NCBI RefSeq assembly: GCF_020379485.1
Contig: NC_063451.1
Span: 24,100,630-24,164,629 of the forward strand
From: Brassica napus
Lineage: Eukaryota; Streptophyta; Magnoliopsida; Brassicales; Brassicaceae
DNA: 64,000 bases
Direction: 5' to 3'
Under the pieces are notes generated by a model that saw only the letters and a program-made list of their open reading frames with translations, made no database searches and had not been told where the DNA came from. Shown here in pieces: positions 59,370-64,000 of the stretch; position 1 is the first letter of the stretch, and each line of letters starts with the position of its first letter. A program made the translations under genes and the position numbers.

Positions 59370-60241
59370 CTTAGGCGCCTTAAGTTCGCTCCAATCGTTT
59401 TGCTGGGTGTCCTTTGTTGAATGACCGAGGCTTCCTGATGGACAATTAGAGGCAGCTCCTCATACTGATCCTTACTACCAAATCCTCTGTGTGAATCCAA
59501 CATCATCCCATAGGCAGCACTCTCCAGGTTTTGAATCACTTCAGCTGGCCTCTCTATCGTCAAAGCATGCTGTAGAGGGTCTTCTATTGACAATTCTTCA
59601 AGGAGCTCATCAGCAAGGGCATCCATCTCTTCAATGTAGAAAACTTGCCCTTGAACTGTTGGTTTCTTCATTACCTCCTTGATGTCAAAGTGAAGAACAT
59701 GCCCTTTACCCAAGTGGAGATCAATCTTGCCCTCTTTCACATTAACAATTGCTCCTGCTGTAGCTAAGAAAGGCCTTCCAAGGATTAAAGGATCTGCAGC
59801 TTCCTCACCCATCTCAAGCACCACAAAGTCTGTAGGGATCTCATATTTTCCAACCATAACGGGGAGGTCCTCCAAGATACCCACCGGGTACTTCACTGAA
59901 CGATCAGCCAATACCAGAGACAGTCTACACTTCTTGTACTGAGTGAAACCAAGCTTCTTAGCAACAGATAAAGGCATCAAGCTGACACTAGCTCCCAAAT
60001 CGCAGAGACATCTATCAAATACCATAGGTCCAAGAGCACAAGGTAATGTGAAGCATCCTGGATCTTCTAGCTTCTTTGGAACAACAAGCCTCTGGATGAT
60101 GGCACTGCACTCATGAGTGAGAATCATCATGCCCTCCATCTCCTTCTTCTTTGCAGCTACAACATCTTTCAGGAACTTACTATATTGAGGAATTAGCATG
60201 AAAGCATCAATGATGGGCATTGTGACTTGAACTTCACTCAT
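59339..60241 (-). pseudogene. Athila protease region, frameshifted
   Basis: 300-residue frame. The aspartic-protease-like part has CDLGASVSLMP (DLGA in place of DSGA) and VLEMGEEAADPLILGRPFLATAGA. It is joined to gag upstream (break near 60340) and pol downstream (break near 59390) only by frame changes; in intact relatives these are one polyprotein. Confidence 0.88.
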
Positions 60242-60270
60242 TTGCTTCTCAAATAGAGCTTTGTACTTCT

Positions 60271-62033
60271 CTAGCAGCTGCCTCTTGAATCTACCAGGGA
60301 ATGGTAGTTTGGGTTCATAAGGAGGAGGAACAAAAGAATTTCACTTGCTGGAGCAACAACTTCACCATCTTTCACTGTTTTCTTCTCTTCCCCAACCTTT
60401 CCTTTACCTTTCGCTTCCACAATCTTCTCCAAGATTTCATCATTGATTTTCTCATCAACAATCACCACTTCATCATCTATGTTGATGGCAACCCCCTCAC
60501 CTTGTTTCTCAGCATCCTTGGTGAGAGCTTTCTGAGGTAACTCCTTACCACTCCTGAGGGTGATAGCTTTCATGGTCTCCTTGGGGTTTTGCTCAGATTT
60601 TCCAGGTAAAGAACCTTGTTGGCGATTTTGTTGAGTGTTCATGGCAGCAAACTGGTTCTCCAAGGTTCTGAACTTGTTGTTGAGCTCATTGTAGCTTCCA
60701 TCAATCTTTGCGTGAAGGTTTTTCAACTCATAGCCAACATGCTTCTCACTTCTTGTCTGAGACTCCAAGATTTGTTTTAGTAGGGCATCAGTGCTGCTGA
60801 CTGGAGGAGTAGAGGTAGAAGTAGTAGGTTGTTGTTGGGCAGGTTGTTGTCCTTTGTTGTTGAAACCGGGAGGAGGGTTTTGTTGAGGCTGATAGCTGCC
60901 TTGCTGGTTGTTCCGAGGCTGATAACCACTCTGTTGGTTGTTGGGGTAAGATCTCTGTTGGTAGTTGTTGTACTGAAAGTTTGGCTCTTTCTTGTACCAG
61001 CTACCATTGTTGTTGATGAAGCACAGCTCTTCTTGCCCTTCCAAACCATCAACTTCCTGGACAACAGGTGTGGCTTCTTTGTTTGGGTTACCAACAAAGT
61101 GCAGCTGCTCCTGGGTGGCCTTATCAGCAATGAGAATGTCAATCTTATCCTGGAGAGCCTTTAACTCCCTCCTCGTCTGCTTGTCATCTGTTCGACTGCC
61201 TCTGTCGTGGTCTCCACTGTAGACTGCATCACTCTTTACCATATTGTCAACCAGCTCTTCTGCATCTTCCTCAGTTCTCCCCAAGAAGAACCCATTGCTA
61301 GCTGTATCCAGTCTGGCCCTGTACTTAGGCAGAGCACCACGGTAGAATGTGCTCAGCAAGCTCTCCTTAGAGAAACCATGGTGTGGGCATTGAGCTTGGT
61401 AGCCCTTGAATCTCTCCCAGGCTTCACTGAAGCCTTCCAAGCCTTTCTGTTGAAACTGGAGATCTCATTTCTCAGCTTAGCAGTTCTTGAAGTAGAGAAG
61501 AACTTCTCCAAGAAAGCTTTCTTGCAGTCATCCCAAGTGGTGATTGAGTCACTTGGTAGAGACTTCTCCCACTGTCGTGCCTTATCCCCCAGAGAGAAAG
61601 GGAATAACTTCAGCTTTAAGGCATCCTCAGACACACCATTGGTTTTTGACAACCCACAGTAGCTGTCGAACCTGTCCAAGTGATCAAATGGGTCCTCTAG
61701 AGCCAAGCCATGATACTTGTTGTTCTCGATCACGTTGAGGAGTCCTGATTTGATCTCAAAGTTGTTGGCTGCTACAGCTGGTGCTCGGATTCCCAATCTA
61801 TGACCATGAATGTTGGGGCGGTCATAAGTGCCAATGGGTCGAGCTGCTCGCTGTTGGTTTTGAGGAACGTTGTTGGCATCATTTTGAGGTATGTCTCCCA
61901 TATCAGTATCCAATCTCTGCAAGTGAGACTGTTGCTCTTCTTCTCTTCTCTTTCTAGCACACTCTCTCTCTAAAGCTCTGATGTCTGCGGCTCTTGGAAC
62001 TAGGTTTGATGGACCCCTGCTCCTCAAGTTCAT
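60271..62033 (-). pseudogene. Athila gag, frameshifted
   Basis: The 62033 ATG starts MNLRSRGPSNLVPRAADI, then the retrotransposon gag domain (ALEDPFDHLDRFDSYCG..WEKSLPSDSITTWDDCKKAFLEKFF). A one-base shift near 61445 moves the domain into another frame (AWERFKGYQAQCPHHGF), which runs through a Gln/Asn/Pro-rich stretch (GYQPRNNQQGSYQPQ) to a stop at 60271. Only the first part would be made from the start codon. Confidence 0.9.
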
Positions 62034-62162
62034 ACACCTGTAAATTAAAGGGAGGTGAAGAAGGAGAATCAGTAACTAAAGAAAAATAAAATGACTTAGT
62101 CTCAAGCAAATGACTAAATCTCAATGTTCAAATCTACTTAGAATTTGGCAACGGCGCCAATT

Positions 62163-63607
62163 TGATATTAGGAGTTTTCAAGGCTCCTAAGACAAATGTT
62201 GTAGTATAAATGATTGTCGAACCAATTCTAAGGGATTTCAAGCACTGAGAATGCAAGTACTTACTTAATCTAAGTGCAACCGATGATTTTAAAGGTTTTC
62301 TAAACTAATGATTATTACTAATGCAGTTTCAGAATAATAAAAACGGTAAATGAGTTGACTTTCTTAACTAAGGAAATGAGAACTCATGGGCATAGGAATT
62401 AGACCTTGGGTGATCAAGTTTCGAACTAAGGATGGCAAACGAACAATCAAACTATCAACCTTAAGCTTAGACACGATTCTAAACAAACTCTATGTCTAGA
62501 TGAATGTTCATTTACTAACACATTTCAAACAACAAATGTCTTCGGTTGAATAATATGGAAGCAATCATTACTAACAGGTCTAAGGCTATCTTAGCATTTC
62601 TAACAACAAATGTCTTTGGCAAAATATGCTAAAAGCTTAGAAGAGTTGTTTCAGGCATTTCATCGAACACCTTTTGGGTGGGAAATGCCTAAAGATCAAC
62701 TTTTGAGAAGCTAACTCAGAAGATGCATTATGATTACTCTACTAGCAAGGTTTTGGAATGATCTACTCTAAAACATCCTAGCTCTAACCTAATCACCCTT
62801 AATCTTCCTAACCCATGAATTCAAATGGTGATTACTCATTACTCTTCATGATTCCTCTTAAACCCATTTTGGATTTCAGATTAATCATACAGAGGGATAC
62901 AACAACGAATTGGAAAACACAGAATTGCAATAACTAGATGAACAAAGATGATTCGAGAGATGAACTTTGCAAAGGTTTTTCTTAGAACAAAAAATAATCT
63001 GTCTGGTGGCTGCCAAACAGTACTTAAAACATAGGTTTTCAGAAGTAAAAATGTGCATAATGAAATGACCAAAAGGCCCTTGAGTAGAAATGAATTCGAG
63101 CAAACAGAAGGCGCGCAGCGACCTCCAGTAGTCGCTCCGAGAGGTCGCTCCAGGCTTCGGGAGCGACCTGGAGGGGTCGCTGCGAGACGTCGCTCTGGAT
63201 CGCTCTTCGCGAGCGACCTCGCTGTGTCGCTCCGGTCACGTCGCTCCGGGTGATGGAGACGCGAGCGACCTCGCTGTGTCGCTCCGGTCACGCCGCTCCG
63301 GGTGATGGAGACGCAAGCGACCTCGCTGTGTCGCTCCGGTCAAGTCGCTCTGAAAGGGTGTCACAGCGACTTCACGGTGTCGCTCCGGTGAGGTCGCTCC
63401 CATGCACTGCTCGTCCAATGATCACCTTTATCACCTCTTTTGAGCTCCAAATGCACCCAAATGTCTCCAAGAACTCCATGTGGTACTCCAATACCTGATA
63501 AGGACTCATATATGCAAAATGCAACCTAAACATGGCTAAATCCTAGTCTATATGATCAAAATGCACATGGGTGAATGGATAAGACAATGGAAATATGCAA
63601 GATATCA
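62163..63607 (-). repeat. 5' LTR of Athila
   Basis: 1445-bp repeat matching 50273-51685. The GAGCGACC block at 63110-63415 includes about 35 bases not present in the other LTR. Confidence 0.95.
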
Positions 63608-64000
63608 CTATTATTACCACCTTGTTTCTGTGTGTGAGATGAAGCCATCGTGTTCTTCCTGAACGATCTAATTGGTGGCCAGCCCAACTTGTGCCCTGCT
63701 CAACCAAATAATCATTAAATAAAACTCATAAACGATATTAAAAAGAGAACGAGAGAGCTTTTAATCGTACTTTGAAGTTGGAGCTGGTGCATTGCTCTTC
63801 TTCTCTGTTTGAACCAAGTACTGTCGATAAACTAGTAAAGAAAAGGGGTGAGTTTTCGTCAGTGGGTCGAGACAAAGACGTTTTACTAGATCAAAGAATC
63901 GTTTGGTCGTGTTACAAAAGGGAAAAGAAACAGTGGAAAGTAAGCCGGCAAAAGCTAGTTCGCCGGAAGATATAAGTCGGCGAGAGTAAGATGTAAAACC
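63608..64000 (-). pseudogene. IAA27: IAA27-like gene, 5' part (degron half), split by Athila
   Basis: 63695-63608 encodes the domain II degron region, AQVGWPPIRSFRKNTMASSH, then TQKQGGNN, and stops at the Athila junction. CAG at 63696-63698 is its acceptor. The preceding exon ends at 63771 with EKKSNAPAPTSK and a GTACGA donor, in phase. Further upstream (63790-64000) the reading frame is unclear and the match to IAA27 exon 1 is poor, so the 5' end may be decayed or lie outside the window. The EAR repression motif (domain I) is not seen. Confidence 0.85.

Larger units (their letters stand above)
50273..63607 (-). mobile_element. Athila-type Ty3/Gypsy LTR retrotransposon
   Basis: A 13.3 kb element on the minus strand. 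LTRs 50273-51685 and 62163-63607 have TGATAT..GATATCA ends; the target duplicate CTATT lies at 50268-50272 and 63608-63612. The primer site TGGCGCCGTTGCC (minus, 62147-62159) matches the tRNA-Asp site used by Athila. The polypurine tract TTTGGGGGAG abuts the 3' LTR (about 51686-51697). Order: gag, protease, RT, RNase H, integrase, then a separate downstream ORF of the ATHILA family. By eye the LTRs differ at about two dozen sites plus one indel of some 35 bases, so it is fairly young. Gag/protease have frameshifts. Confidence 0.95.

Overview
The window is plant nuclear DNA, almost certainly from a Brassica or a close Brassicaceae relative. The low-copy genes are Brassicaceae-type and, as I recall the Arabidopsis thaliana map, follow the order of its chromosome 4 interval At4g29040 to At4g29080: RPT2a proteasome ATPase (19100-21461, +), an L-type lectin receptor kinase like LecRK-V.9 (39098-41052, -), an EMB2726/chloroplast EF-Ts gene (44774-46304, +), a phospholipase A2-family gene (46748-47540, +) and an Aux/IAA gene like IAA27 (49535 to the right edge, -). 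Spliced introns, site II promoter motifs and the plant transposon families agree. There are no operons, CRISPR arrays or rRNA genes.

Only two genes look intact: RPT2a (six coding exons, 445 codons) and the PLA2-family gene (two exons, 234 codons). The lectin kinase has a frameshift and a stop in the glycine-rich loop. EMB2726 has frameshifts and has lost the body of its EF-Ts domains. Two ML-domain (MD-2-related lipid recognition) gene copies are cut by a Copia element and by a MITE. IAA27 is cut inside a coding exon by a 13.3 kb Athila-type element. Pieces of RPT2, LecRK and ML also recur as local duplicates (12925-13285, 21640-21770, 28535-29985, 34985-39255).

Layout: 1-3027 AT-rich spacer; 3033-9719 a young Copia element; 9725-11800 an AAACGGG-rich patch and an orphan 5' fragment of an SC35-like splicing factor; 12925-13285 a broken copy of the RPT2 5' end; 13702-16884 a PIF/Harbinger-like element with a Myb/SANT gene; 17261-18799 two MITEs; 18960-21461 RPT2a; 22240-27769 ML copy 1 with a decayed Copia element inside; 28083-29985 duplicated RPT2/LecRK scraps with a LINE tail; 30393-31887 a foldback MULE; 32490-34235 a GTACA-motif repeat field; 35227-36284 ML copy 2; 36578-37597 and 37967-39002 two sister Helitrons, each supported by an empty-site comparison; 39098-41052 LecRK; 42004-44634 two adjacent hAT elements filled with a 27-bp minisatellite; 44774-47540 EMB2726 and PLA2; 48031-49517 a Harbinger-like element with a related minisatellite; 49535-64000 IAA27 with Athila inside.

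The most unusual signal is the minisatellite. Nearly every 27-bp unit carries a TTTTCCCGCC core, the consensus E2F binding site, and related arrays sit in what look like two different DNA-transposon superfamilies within 7 kb. Coordinates of element ends rest on hand-read target-site duplications and inverted repeats; no alignment or database search was run.
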